Assembly (NCBI GenBank): GCA_910574885.1
Contig: CAJTDD010000008.1
Span: 1-64,000, forward strand
From: Lachnospiraceae bacterium
Lineage (GTDB): Bacteria; Bacillota; Clostridia; Lachnospirales; Lachnospiraceae
Length of the DNA: 64,000 bases
Direction of reading: 5' to 3'
Positions 18,377 to 27,179 of the stretch are shown here, piece by piece. Under the pieces are notes generated by a model. That model ran no database searches. It saw only the letters and a list, made by a program, of their open reading frames with translations, and had not been told where the DNA came from. The translations under genes and the position numbers were made by a program. The first letter of the stretch is position 1. Each line of letters opens with the position of its first letter.

Positions 18377-18406
18377 TTGATTTATGGAGAAAAGAGGTGA
18401 AGAAAA

Positions 18407-19243
18407 ATGTTTAAATTGGGAGAGGCGATACTTGCGCTTCTTGAGATTGTATTCGGATTCTGGAATTCCCAGGTATCTCTGGTATTTGAATTGCTAGGAC
18501 AGTCCCCCACTGGATTTAAAGACGGCGGGCCATGGCGGATTGTAGAAAATGTAGAACCCTTGTTTGTAGGAGTCGGTTCTGCCTTGGTTGTCTTATTTTT
18601 TGTAATCGGTTTTTGCTCGGAAAGTATAGATATCCGGGAAGAAATGAGATTTGAAGTCATTTTGCGTATGTTTATCCGTATAGCGGTCGCGCAGTGGATG
18701 GTATCTTATAATGTGACGATTATGAAAGCTTTGTTTACTTCGTGCGGAAATCTGATTGGTTTATTAGGTACGAACCAGAATGTAGAATTGGCGATTGAAC
18801 CGTCTCAGGCAGAAGTCATAAAAGGTATGGGATTCGGGACCAGTATTGTGTTTTTGATACTGGCCGTTTTTTTATCTTTAATTGTCATTATCTGTGGATT
18901 TTTCCTGCTGTATAATGTGTATTTCCGTTTTTTAAAGATTATGGTTATTGTTCCGTTTGGGGCGATTGCGGGAAGTACGCTGGCAGGGAATCGAGGTATC
19001 AGCAACACATTTATAAGCTATAATAAGTATTTCATCAGTGTTGTGTTTGAAGCTGTGACAATGGCGTTGGCTATCCTGCTTTGTAATCAATTTATTAGTT
19101 CAGGGCTTCCGGCGTTTACCGGTGAGTATGAGGATTGGGCAAAGACGTTAATTTACTTAGGCGAAATGACATTTACGGTAGCATTGACAGTCGGAACTGT
19201 GAAGGGGGCGCAAAATCTGACTTCACATGCATTAGGGTTATAA
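18407..19243 (+). CDS. VirB6/TrbL-like polytopic conjugation protein
   Basis: 278 residues with about six hydrophobic spans, including GSALVVLFFVIGFC, SIVFLILAVFLSLIVIICGF and FEAVTMALAILLCNQFI. Residue composition, span number and place between the Maff2 and PrgI genes fit the VirB6/TrbL channel component of Gram-positive type IV systems. GAGGTGAAGAAAA precedes the ATG. The central PFGAIAGSTLAGNRG loop is the most polar segment and may face the channel. Confidence 0.8.
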   Translation: MFKLGEAILALLEIVFGFWNSQVSLVFELLGQSPTGFKDGGPWRIVENVEPLFVGVGSALVVLFFVIGFCSESIDIREEMRFEVILRMFIRIAVAQWMVSYNVTIMKALFTSCGNLIGLLGTNQNVELAIEPSQAEVIKGMGFGTSIVFLILAVFLSLIVIICGFFLLYNVYFRFLKIMVIVPFGAIAGSTLAGNRGISNTFISYNKYFISVVFEAVTMALAILLCNQFISSGLPAFTGEYEDWAKTLIYLGEMTFTVALTVGTVKGAQNLTSHALGL

Positions 19244-19306
19244 GATTTCAAAGGAAAGGAGATTTTGACTCAATAGCAAGGATTGAGGAATATTGTGACT
19301 TGAAAT

Positions 19307-19678
19307 ATGGATATAGAATTAAGCGAAGATTTGCAGCATTATAAAGAAAGTTTTGTTCTGGGACTTACAGTAAAGCAAGCATTTTTTAGTATGCTTGCAT
19401 TGGGGGTAGGGGCGGCGATTGTCCTTCTGCTATATGAAAAGATAGGGATTACATTAAGCTGTTATGTGGCAACGCCGTTTGTGGTGCCGTTAGCATTGAC
19501 TGGCTTTTATAACTATCATGGTTTGTCATTCTGGCAGTTTATGTCAAAGCTGCTTCATTACACACTGTTTAACCGTCCATTACTATATGGAGCCGGGACT
19601 GTGGAAGAATTAAAGGATATGTTTTTGGAAAAAAAGCAGGAACAAAAGAAGAAAAGAAGAAAAATGAGAAGGAGGTAA
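19307..19678 (+). CDS. prgI: PrgI-family (VirB3-like) protein
   Basis: 123 residues starting MDIELSEDLQHYKESFVLGL, the PrgI signature. It has two hydrophobic spans (AFFSMLALGVGAAIVLLLY and VATPFVVPLALTGFYNY) and a lysine-rich tail (KKQEQKKKRRKMRRR). PrgI/VirB3 proteins sit in the membrane and work with VirB4, whose gene begins 5 bases downstream. The ribosome site is weak, which suggests coupling to upstream translation. Confidence 0.85.
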   Translation: MDIELSEDLQHYKESFVLGLTVKQAFFSMLALGVGAAIVLLLYEKIGITLSCYVATPFVVPLALTGFYNYHGLSFWQFMSKLLHYTLFNRPLLYGAGTVEELKDMFLEKKQEQKKKRRKMRRR

Positions 19679-19683
19679 GGCAG

Positions 19684-22053
19684 TTGTCGATTTTTTCGGA
19701 CAGATTTGAACAATTAAAAAAAGCGGATAAACCCGTCAAAGCACCAAGATATTTGCAGCAGGTCATGGGATTTAGCCGGATTTCGGAGGATGGTATCTTT
19801 GAGGTAGGAAAAGGGAGATATTCTAAGACGTATCGTTTTCTGGATATCAATTATGTTACGGCAGGTTCTGAGGAACAGATACAGATTCTTCAGCAGTATT
19901 GTAAAGTGGTAAATGCCATAGATGTAAATTTTAAGATTACGATTAATAACCGAAATAAAAATATGCAGGAATTCAGAGAGAATGTACTTTTCAAGCATAG
20001 GAATGATGGGTTTGACTGGCTGAGGGACGCTTATAACCACATTACGGAAAAACGTATTGTGGAAGGCAGACAGGGGATTGAACAGGAACGGTATCTGACG
20101 GCATGTGTGGAACGGAAAGGATATGAGCAGGCAAAAGCATTTTTTTCCACTTTTGAGGCTACCTTGAAACAGAATTTTGCAGAATTGGGGTCTGCGATTG
20201 AGCCGCTTAATGCAAAAGAACGGCTTCGTATCTTGTTTCAGTTTTATCGGATGGGAGAAGAAGAACGGTTTCATTTTGATTTCCGGGAAAGTCTGCGTAA
20301 GGGCGGTGATGTGAGGAATGATATTGCGGGAGGATATATGAAATTTTACCCTGGATATTTTGAAACAGAGAGGAAGAAGTGCAGGGCTTTGTTTATAAAG
20401 AAGTATCCTGCTTCTTTGCCGGACACGTTTATCAATGAAATCACCAATCTGCCGGTACATAGCATAACAACCATTGACATTGTGCCGGTGCCTAAGGATT
20501 TGACAAACCGTATTCTGCAGAAAAAATATCTGGGTATTGAGAATGATATATTGAAGCAGCAACGAGTTAGAAATAGGAATAACGATTTTTCTTCGGATAT
20601 TTCTTACATAAAGAAAGTACAGAAAGAGAAAATCGAGGGAGTTATGGATGATGTGAGGGAAAACGACCAGAACTTGTTTTATGTTGGTGTGAATCTGGTC
20701 GTGATGGCAGACACGAAGGAAGAACTGGACAGTATTACGGAAACATTGAGAAATATAGGGAATGGGCGCATGTGCCAGATTGAACCGCACTATTATCAAC
20801 AATTAGAAGCATTAAATACAGTGCTTCCGGTCGGAGGCAGACAGGTAGAGACGCTTCGGACTATGCTGACAAGGGATATAGCCGCACTTCTGCCTTTCCA
20901 TGTGCAGGAACTGAATGAAAAAGGAATATGTTACGGCATTAATCAGGTGTCGCATAATTTGTGTCTTGCTAACCGTAAAAACCTTGCAAATGGGAATGGG
21001 ATGGTTTTTGGAATTCCCGGAAGTGGTAAATCTTATTTCAGTAAATCGGAAATGCTACAGGTATTCTTAGGAACGATGGATGATATTATTGTGATTGACC
21101 CGACACTGGAATATTTTGATATTGCGGAGGCGTTGGGGAATGAGGCGGCAATCATTAATCTTTCTACCTATACGAAGAATTATATTAATCCATTAGAAAT
21201 GGATGTATGGACGCTGGACTTAAATGATTCCCAGGGATATATACGTGATAAAGGAGAATTTATGTTAGGTTTATGCGAGCAATGCTATGGGGATAGTCTG
21301 AACAGCCGTCACAAATCTATCATAGACCGCTGTGTAAGGAACTTGTACATTGATATTGCAAGGAGTAAGGAGAAGCATGTCCCGACAATGGGAGAATTTT
21401 ATAATCTTTTGTTAGAGCAGACGGAACCAGAAGCGAAAGATATCGCATTAGCATTGGAACTGTTTGTGAATGGTTCTTTGAATATCTTTAATAACCATAC
21501 AAATGTTAATGTTCAGGCTCGTTTTGTTGTATATGGTACAAGAGATTTAGGAAAAGAATTAGGGGCAATTTCTACATTGGTCATGTTGGAAAATATCAGC
21601 GCCAGAATTGCGGAAAATGCAAAAATCGGACGTGCTACGTGGCTTTATATTGATGAATTTCATACCGTTCTGGATAAAGAGTACAGTGCAAAATATTTGT
21701 ACACTCTTTGGAAGAAAGTAAGGAAATTAGGCGGCTTATGCACTGGCATTACGCAAAATATTGTCGATATGCTTCAGAACTATACAGCGGTTACGATGCT
21801 CGGAAATTCGGAGTTTATTGCATTGTTAAAACAGGCTAATGTAGACAGTCAGGAACTATCCCGTGTGGCAGGGATACCAGAAGCACAGCTTCGGTTTGTA
21901 AACCATTCTTCATCCGGTATGGGGATTATTAAGCATGGTAATGTGTGTATTCCGTTTGATAACAGAATGACCAGAGAAGAGAATCCGATTTATGCGTTGT
22001 TTAATACAAATCTGCACGAAAAGACAAAGGAGGCAAAAGAGGTGAGGAAATGA
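19684..22053 (+). CDS. VirB4-family conjugation ATPase
   Basis: 789 residues from a TTG start behind GGAGGTAAGGCAG. The N-terminal half is the CagE/TrbE-type domain. The C-terminal half holds Walker A GIPGSGKSYFSKSEM near residue 443, IIVIDPTLEYFDI, and Walker B WLYIDEFHTVL near 653, then GLCTGITQNI. It would energise channel assembly and substrate passage. The stop overlaps the next ATG by 4 bases (ATGA). Confidence 0.93.
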   Translation: MSIFSDRFEQLKKADKPVKAPRYLQQVMGFSRISEDGIFEVGKGRYSKTYRFLDINYVTAGSEEQIQILQQYCKVVNAIDVNFKITINNRNKNMQEFRENVLFKHRNDGFDWLRDAYNHITEKRIVEGRQGIEQERYLTACVERKGYEQAKAFFSTFEATLKQNFAELGSAIEPLNAKERLRILFQFYRMGEEERFHFDFRESLRKGGDVRNDIAGGYMKFYPGYFETERKKCRALFIKKYPASLPDTFINEITNLPVHSITTIDIVPVPKDLTNRILQKKYLGIENDILKQQRVRNRNNDFSSDISYIKKVQKEKIEGVMDDVRENDQNLFYVGVNLVVMADTKEELDSITETLRNIGNGRMCQIEPHYYQQLEALNTVLPVGGRQVETLRTMLTRDIAALLPFHVQELNEKGICYGINQVSHNLCLANRKNLANGNGMVFGIPGSGKSYFSKSEMLQVFLGTMDDIIVIDPTLEYFDIAEALGNEAAIINLSTYTKNYINPLEMDVWTLDLNDSQGYIRDKGEFMLGLCEQCYGDSLNSRHKSIIDRCVRNLYIDIARSKEKHVPTMGEFYNLLLEQTEPEAKDIALALELFVNGSLNIFNNHTNVNVQARFVVYGTRDLGKELGAISTLVMLENISARIAENAKIGRATWLYIDEFHTVLDKEYSAKYLYTLWKKVRKLGGLCTGITQNIVDMLQNYTAVTMLGNSEFIALLKQANVDSQELSRVAGIPEAQLRFVNHSSSGMGIIKHGNVCIPFDNRMTREENPIYALFNTNLHEKTKEAKEVRK

Positions 22054-23090
22054 GTAATGTAAATAAAGAGAAAAAGAAAGAAATAAAACAAGAGTTTGAG
22101 GCAGTGGATAGGCAAAACGGACAGGAGAAAAAAGTGATATGTATGGAGGCGGGCGAACTGGCAAAAAAAATAAATGAATTTCAGAAAAGGCTGGACCCAG
22201 ATTCATATTCTCTTCTTTATCCGGATTCATCTGTCCACGAAAAAAAGATTACAATGCAGATTTTAACTGAGACTGGACGTAAGAAGTATGTGGAATGGCT
22301 ATCTGACAGTAATTTTGAGCAATTACCAGGTGTAAAAGAAGAAGCCAAGGAAATTCGAGTTCTATTAGAAAATGCGGATATTCAATGGCCCGATACGTTC
22401 CCCCCGATTGTTTACATCTGCCTTAGCGATGATTTAGGGCTAAAAAGTGGAGATGTGCTGTCCTTAGAAGATGCGGAGAGTTTGTTTGGCAGACTGGACT
22501 GGAAACAGAAGCAAAGCCAAGAAGGCGGGTATAACAAAATAGATTTTATTATTTATTATAAAATGAACGGAAGTCTTTTCTGTTATGAAGGGCAGCAAGA
22601 CCTGGGAAACGGAGAAGGCTCTTTACTTGGGCATATCGAAGCATTTGCGAATTATTATCTGAATACTGAGGGAGGAAAACAGGCAATCGAAAATATGGGA
22701 GATAGTCTGGCTTTTCGAGAAAACTGTGAGTACATACGAGATAAATTACTGACATTTTTTTATTCGCATTATATGCTGTCAAATATAGAACATGTGCTAA
22801 ATGACGAGAAAAAAATGCAGAGAGATGTTCCCGTAGTAACGGAACAGCAGGAAGTACGCAGAGAATATCATAGAGATTTTATCCAGTATATTCAGGAGTG
22901 TCGGCGTGCATTAGCTCAAGGCGGGATGTTTCCGGAGATACCGGATATAAAAGATTATGAAGAAACAATAGAGAATCATGCATACCGAGTGCAACTGTTG
23001 AAGGAGATGGAAACAGAAATCAAGCAGCAGGGACTTGCCTTAGAAACATATGAGAAAAATGGGTATGAACCTAAAATGAAAAATAGATAA
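22050..23090 (+). CDS. hypothetical protein of the transfer operon (346 aa)
   Basis: It begins in an ATGA overlap with the VirB4 gene, so it is translated with it. It is soluble and acidic, with an N-terminal charged stretch, a central part containing LCYEGQQ-like FCYEGQQDLGNGEGSLLGHI, and a helical C-terminus. The pattern resembles the large polyvalent protein (LPD) domains common in these elements, but I cannot assign one. No signal peptide or span. Confidence 0.6.
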   Translation: MSNVNKEKKKEIKQEFEAVDRQNGQEKKVICMEAGELAKKINEFQKRLDPDSYSLLYPDSSVHEKKITMQILTETGRKKYVEWLSDSNFEQLPGVKEEAKEIRVLLENADIQWPDTFPPIVYICLSDDLGLKSGDVLSLEDAESLFGRLDWKQKQSQEGGYNKIDFIIYYKMNGSLFCYEGQQDLGNGEGSLLGHIEAFANYYLNTEGGKQAIENMGDSLAFRENCEYIRDKLLTFFYSHYMLSNIEHVLNDEKKMQRDVPVVTEQQEVRREYHRDFIQYIQECRRALAQGGMFPEIPDIKDYEETIENHAYRVQLLKEMETEIKQQGLALETYEKNGYEPKMKNR

Positions 23091-23151
23091 CAACGAGAAG
23101 AAAGGAGGTGGAGTTCCGGCCGGGTAAAAGATATCTTCTCTCCTTTTTGGA

Positions 23152-24042
23152 TTGGATTTAGAAAAAACAGCGATAAAACGGATTCAGACAGCCAGTGAGA
23201 TGGCGCTGAATTATTATGGAAAACCTCTTCTGGTTACTGACAGCGGAGGGAAAGACAGTGCGGTATGCCGGGAGCTTGTAAAGCGGTCTGGCGTTCCTTA
23301 TGAGATGATACATAATTTGACTACAGCAGACGCTCCTCAGACGGTTTACTACGTTCGGGAGCGTTTTCGTGTTGCAGAGACAGCAGGAATCTCATGTATG
23401 ATTCAGTATCCTTATTACAAGGGAAAACGAGTTAGCATGTGGAGCCTGATTCCCCAGAAACAAATACCGCCTACCCGCCTTGCACGTTATTGCTGCGAGG
23501 TTTTAAAAGAGGGAAGCGGAAAGGGGAGGTTTATTACAACAGGTGTTCGGTGGGCAGAGAGCCGAAAACGGAAAGGAAGGGGAATTTATGAAGCCTTCTC
23601 ATCAAGTGTAAAGCGGAAAATGATATTGAACAATGATAATGACGATAAACGAATGTTGTTTGAAGCCTGCCAGATGAAAAGTAAGCATATTTGTAATCCC
23701 ATTATAGACTGGAGTGACCGGGACGTATGGGAATATATCCGTGCGGAAAAAATACCGGTCAATCCTTTGTATGAGATGGGATTTCATCGGGTGGGTTGTA
23801 TCGGCTGCCCGATGGCCGGGAAACAGCGGTATCGGGAATTTGCCTTGTTTCCCACATATGAACGGGCATATAAGCGAGCGTTCGAGAATATGCTTCTTGT
23901 TCGGAAACTGGCAGGAAAGAGTGAGGTGGGAGGAAAATGGAAGGATGCAGAAAGTGTATTCCGGTGGTGGATGGAGGATGATAACATGCCTGGGCAGTAT
24001 GGTCTGCTGCTGGATGAAGAATCGAATGAATTATATTATTGA
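23152..24042 (+). CDS. PAPS-reductase-like (adenine nucleotide alpha-hydrolase) protein
   Basis: 296 residues from a TTG start (MDLEKTAIKRIQTASEM). The PP-loop SGGKDS is near residue 31. Further motifs are YCCEVLK, TTGVRWAESR, IIDWSDRDVWEYI and GCIGCPMAGKQ near 219, all typical of the phosphoadenosine phosphosulfate reductase superfamily. Members in mobile elements are not sulfate reducers; some, such as DndC, modify DNA with sulfur, but no dnd partners are here. The reaction is therefore unknown. The nearest Shine-Dalgarno (GAAAGGAGGTG at 23100) lies about 45 bases upstream and can pair with CTCTCCTTTT just before the start. Confidence 0.78.
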   Translation: MDLEKTAIKRIQTASEMALNYYGKPLLVTDSGGKDSAVCRELVKRSGVPYEMIHNLTTADAPQTVYYVRERFRVAETAGISCMIQYPYYKGKRVSMWSLIPQKQIPPTRLARYCCEVLKEGSGKGRFITTGVRWAESRKRKGRGIYEAFSSSVKRKMILNNDNDDKRMLFEACQMKSKHICNPIIDWSDRDVWEYIRAEKIPVNPLYEMGFHRVGCIGCPMAGKQRYREFALFPTYERAYKRAFENMLLVRKLAGKSEVGGKWKDAESVFRWWMEDDNMPGQYGLLLDEESNELYY

Positions 24043-24069
24043 TTGGATTGCGGAGGTGAAAATAGTAAG

Positions 24070-24576
24070 GTGCGCTACAGAGTTGTGTATGGGCTTCATT
24101 ATGATGTGTGGGAACTGGCGGTAAGGATTCCGGGGTGGGAAGAATATAAAACAGAGGAAGAAGCCGGGCAAGAAGGGGAAAGCCGGAAGGTATCTGCAAT
24201 GCTGACAAAGAATGTCATTTATCTGTTTTATGGAGATACCATTCAGAAATTTTTTTCGGGACAGAGAGTATCCTATTCTTTTTCTTTTTTAAAAGAGGAA
24301 ATCTGCGAACAGATTGGACAGCCCTTGACACCAGAGGATATAGAGGAATTGATTGAAAGAGACCGATTAGAAGATGTGATATTCAGTAAATATTTGGTAA
24401 CAGAAACCGATTATACACAATTTCAAGGCAGTCTGTCAGAAGTATATGAGGCGATAGAAAGGAAAGAAAGACCGTCTGATTATTTACAGTTGGAAGGAGA
24501 GGAAATCTATGGGTATTTATTTGAAAGTGTGTGGTATCAGATAGAGCCGGAAAAGGAGGCTGACTGTGGACATTAA
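24070..24576 (+). CDS. hypothetical protein (about 168 aa)
   Basis: I place the start at GTG 24070 (MRYRVVYGLHYDVWELAVRI) because CGGAGGTGAAAATAGTAAG is upstream; the frame opens at TTG 24043. It is acidic and helical in its C-terminal half (PEDIEELIERDRLEDVIF). It overlaps the next gene by 11 bases. Not recognised. Place between the PAPS-reductase-like and NlpC/P60 genes is its only context. Confidence 0.55.
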   Translation: MRYRVVYGLHYDVWELAVRIPGWEEYKTEEEAGQEGESRKVSAMLTKNVIYLFYGDTIQKFFSGQRVSYSFSFLKEEICEQIGQPLTPEDIEELIERDRLEDVIFSKYLVTETDYTQFQGSLSEVYEAIERKERPSDYLQLEGEEIYGYLFESVWYQIEPEKEADCGH

Positions 24577-26554
24577 AATTCTAAAAGAAAAAATTCCAGA
24601 ATTAAAAATTAAGAAGAAAGCAGAAATTTCCGTACATAAAAAAAGTTTGATATCAGTTAAGAAGAAGGCAGGTAGTTTCCATATAAGAGGTAATCTCCAA
24701 TTCTTTAGAGTCAAGAAAAAGACGGAAAGAATATCTGCGGAAAAGAAAACACTTTGTAAAAGGAAAGCGGAGAGGGAGTTGCAGTATGATGGAATGGATG
24801 CTCCAAAAGAGAATGTTACAACCGGCACAGGTTCGTTATCTTCTGAAAGTACGGAAAATGTGGATGTAAATGCAAGTTGTGAGTCTCAGGCACTATTTCA
24901 GAAGAAAAAGATAAAAGCGCAGCATGAAAAACGTAAAAAAGTAATCAAAGGCGTACAATGGGGCGGAAAAGCAGTTCTTAATCAGGCAGAAGGCGGAGAG
25001 GAAATAAATGCTACATTGGCAATTATGGAGTCAGCTCGGTATCCTGTAAAGTCCCTTGAAAAAATTAGAACATCTGCAAACTTTGGTTATAAAGCTAAGA
25101 TTTTGCGTTATGATAAAAAAACGGAGAATCAACCGATACAGAATAAGCTGGCAAAAAAGAAACAAACTCAAGAAATCCAAAAGCATAAGCTACAGTATTT
25201 TATAAACAAACTGACCGGTTCGGGAAATCAAGACAGTTTATGGCAGATGGCAAAGGAAATACTGAGGACAAAAAAATCAGTTGTATTGATAAAGATTAAA
25301 AGCATAATCGGAACGTTGACGTTGCCTTTATTTTCGGCTCTGTTTATGACTGCGTTATCGGTAGTGGCGGTTATAATGGTTCTCTACTGTTCTCCAATCG
25401 GGGCATTTATGGAGAATCCTTCTGATGAAGCACCGTCCATACAGGAAACACTAAGCAGATATTTTATGGAGTTTAACCAGAGTGTATCTGTCAATGCCGG
25501 AGAAAATGGAGCAATTACATATCTGCATGAGCAGAATGGAAGTTATGTGAGCAACTATATGGATACATTAATGGTTTATATGGTTCTATACGGTACGGGT
25601 GATCTGGGAGTGGTAATGGATGAGGAACATATACGTCTGTTAAAGGAGGTCTTTGACGAGATGAACAGTTTTGAAGATACAACAATAACAACAACAATCC
25701 AAGCAGGACAATCTTTAGGGAATGTAATGACAAGCGCATACTGTTCCTGTCCGATTTGTTGCGGTGTATGGTCTGGCGGTCCTACGGCTTCGGGGGTTAT
25801 GCCGACTGCAAATCATACCCTTGCTGTAGATTCGGCCAATCCATTTGTACCCATAGGTACAAAGATTGTGATGGACGGAAATGAGTATGTAGTAGAAGAT
25901 ACCGGGAATTTTGACCGGTTTGGGGTACAGTTTGATATATACTTTAGCGAGCATAATCTTGCTGTGAACTGGGGCCATCGGATGATGGAGGCATTTTTAG
26001 CCGAAGGGGATGAAAATACAATCTCTGTTACAAGAAAAGGCAGTTATGTAAAAAATTTGAATTTTGAAGATTACATTGCTTTGGGGAAATTGACAACCGG
26101 CCAGGAGGATCTTCTGCGGGAGGTAATGAGCGAGGAGTTCCGAAGCGAGATTCCGTCCATGGGAGTAGGAAGTGATATTGCGTCTCTTGTTCTGACAAAA
26201 GTTGGCTGTCAGTATAGCCAGGAATTGCGTAATGAAGAAGGATATTATGATTGCAGTTCTTTAGTACAGCGTTGTTATGCAGAACTTGGAACCTTACTTC
26301 CGGGGATTGCGGCAGAACAAGGGCAGTATGTCGTTGAACATGGCTTGGAAGCTGCGGAAGATATGCTTGAGCCGGGAGATCTTATTTTTTATTCTTATGA
26401 GAATAATGGACGGTTTCGGAACATATCCCATGTGGCTGTTTATATCGGTAATGGGAGAATGGTACATGCAGCGAATACAGCGAGAGGCGTGGTAAACGAC
26501 CCGTTCTCACCATCTAACATAGGTTTGTATGGCAGACCAGGACAAGGCCGGTAA
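24566..26554 (+). CDS. NlpC/P60 peptidoglycan hydrolase of the conjugation channel (CD1108-like)
   Basis: 662 residues from GTG behind AAAAGGAGGCTGACT. About 240 lysine-rich cytoplasmic residues are followed by one span (LTLPLFSALFMTALSVVAVI). The extracellular part has a 3D-like segment (CSCPICCGVWSGGPT ... IGTKIVMDGNEYVVEDTG) and a C-terminal NlpC/P60 domain with catalytic Cys in YDCSSLVQRCY near residue 563 and His in ISHVAVYIGNG near 621. It cuts stem peptides so the channel can cross the wall. The long basic N-terminus is larger than usual and contains short KKK-rich repeats. Confidence 0.87.
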   Translation: MDIKILKEKIPELKIKKKAEISVHKKSLISVKKKAGSFHIRGNLQFFRVKKKTERISAEKKTLCKRKAERELQYDGMDAPKENVTTGTGSLSSESTENVDVNASCESQALFQKKKIKAQHEKRKKVIKGVQWGGKAVLNQAEGGEEINATLAIMESARYPVKSLEKIRTSANFGYKAKILRYDKKTENQPIQNKLAKKKQTQEIQKHKLQYFINKLTGSGNQDSLWQMAKEILRTKKSVVLIKIKSIIGTLTLPLFSALFMTALSVVAVIMVLYCSPIGAFMENPSDEAPSIQETLSRYFMEFNQSVSVNAGENGAITYLHEQNGSYVSNYMDTLMVYMVLYGTGDLGVVMDEEHIRLLKEVFDEMNSFEDTTITTTIQAGQSLGNVMTSAYCSCPICCGVWSGGPTASGVMPTANHTLAVDSANPFVPIGTKIVMDGNEYVVEDTGNFDRFGVQFDIYFSEHNLAVNWGHRMMEAFLAEGDENTISVTRKGSYVKNLNFEDYIALGKLTTGQEDLLREVMSEEFRSEIPSMGVGSDIASLVLTKVGCQYSQELRNEEGYYDCSSLVQRCYAELGTLLPGIAAEQGQYVVEHGLEAAEDMLEPGDLIFYSYENNGRFRNISHVAVYIGNGRMVHAANTARGVVNDPFSPSNIGLYGRPGQGR

Positions 26555-26568
26555 AGGAGTGTGTAGAG

Positions 26569-27165
26569 ATTAGCAGAGAGGAAAAGCTGTTAGATTATGC
26601 AAAAGAATTAAAGGAAGATTATGAAAAATGGGACAAGAGATGGAAAGAGGGATGGAGTGATCCAAACTACCCAGATGGAACAGGTGTGAATAATGCAAGA
26701 AGGCGCATTATATCCGAAAAAAAGAAGTTAGAAGAAATGGGGGGAGAAAAACCAGAGGAATATAGCTGGCCCTTTCCTCCGGAGGTTCCTGAAGATTATA
26801 TGGCGCATGGAAGGAAGCTATGGTATCAGGGAATCCGAAGTTATCAACAGTATTTGGCAGATGAGAATTATCAATACTTGTGTGGAATTGTGGATAATCT
26901 GTCAAAAGAGACAACAAAAAGAAGCTCTGTCCATAATGTCATTAGTTATGTGGAAGGACTTAGGTATGCATTGATACATAAAGATTTTCTGATACTTAGG
27001 CGACATGAAGAACCAGAACGGTATCTGGAAAGGTTTCGGGAATGTCGGTTACAGATTGGAGAAATGCTTCTGAAGGAAGAAAAAGAAAGTGTGGCAGAGA
27101 AAGAGAATGAACAGTTGGACTTATTTCAGATAGGGATGTCAAGAACAGACGGACAATATAGGTAG
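26569..27165 (+). CDS. hypothetical protein with apparent ATT start (198 aa)
   Basis: The open frame continues well upstream of the first GTG (26686), and the added residues (REEKLLDYAKELKEDYEKW, then SDPNYPDG) look like genuine protein and resemble N-termini of small proteins seen in related elements. No ATG, GTG or TTG occurs between the in-frame stop at 26515 and 26686. AAAGGAG at 26553-26559 is spaced 9 bases from ATT at 26569, so I propose ATT initiation. The rest is helical, with RYALIHKDFLILRRHEEPERY. Function unknown. Confidence 0.6.
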   Translation: MSREEKLLDYAKELKEDYEKWDKRWKEGWSDPNYPDGTGVNNARRRIISEKKKLEEMGGEKPEEYSWPFPPEVPEDYMAHGRKLWYQGIRSYQQYLADENYQYLCGIVDNLSKETTKRSSVHNVISYVEGLRYALIHKDFLILRRHEEPERYLERFRECRLQIGEMLLKEEKESVAEKENEQLDLFQIGMSRTDGQYR

Positions 27166-27179
27166 AGAGGTGAGGAAAC

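Noticed and set aside
19714..20802. 362-residue minus-strand frame
   Set aside because: Antisense shadow of the VirB4 gene with odd composition.
23108..23161. 17-codon leader peptide ahead of the PAPS-reductase-like gene
   Set aside because: Its GTG overlaps the Shine-Dalgarno itself, so it could not be translated from it.
23152..24042. DndC/phosphorothioation system
   Set aside because: The fold fits broadly, but no dndB, dndD or dndE partner is present.
24043..24069. TTG start of the hypothetical gene
   Set aside because: No ribosome site precedes it, while GTG 24070 has one.
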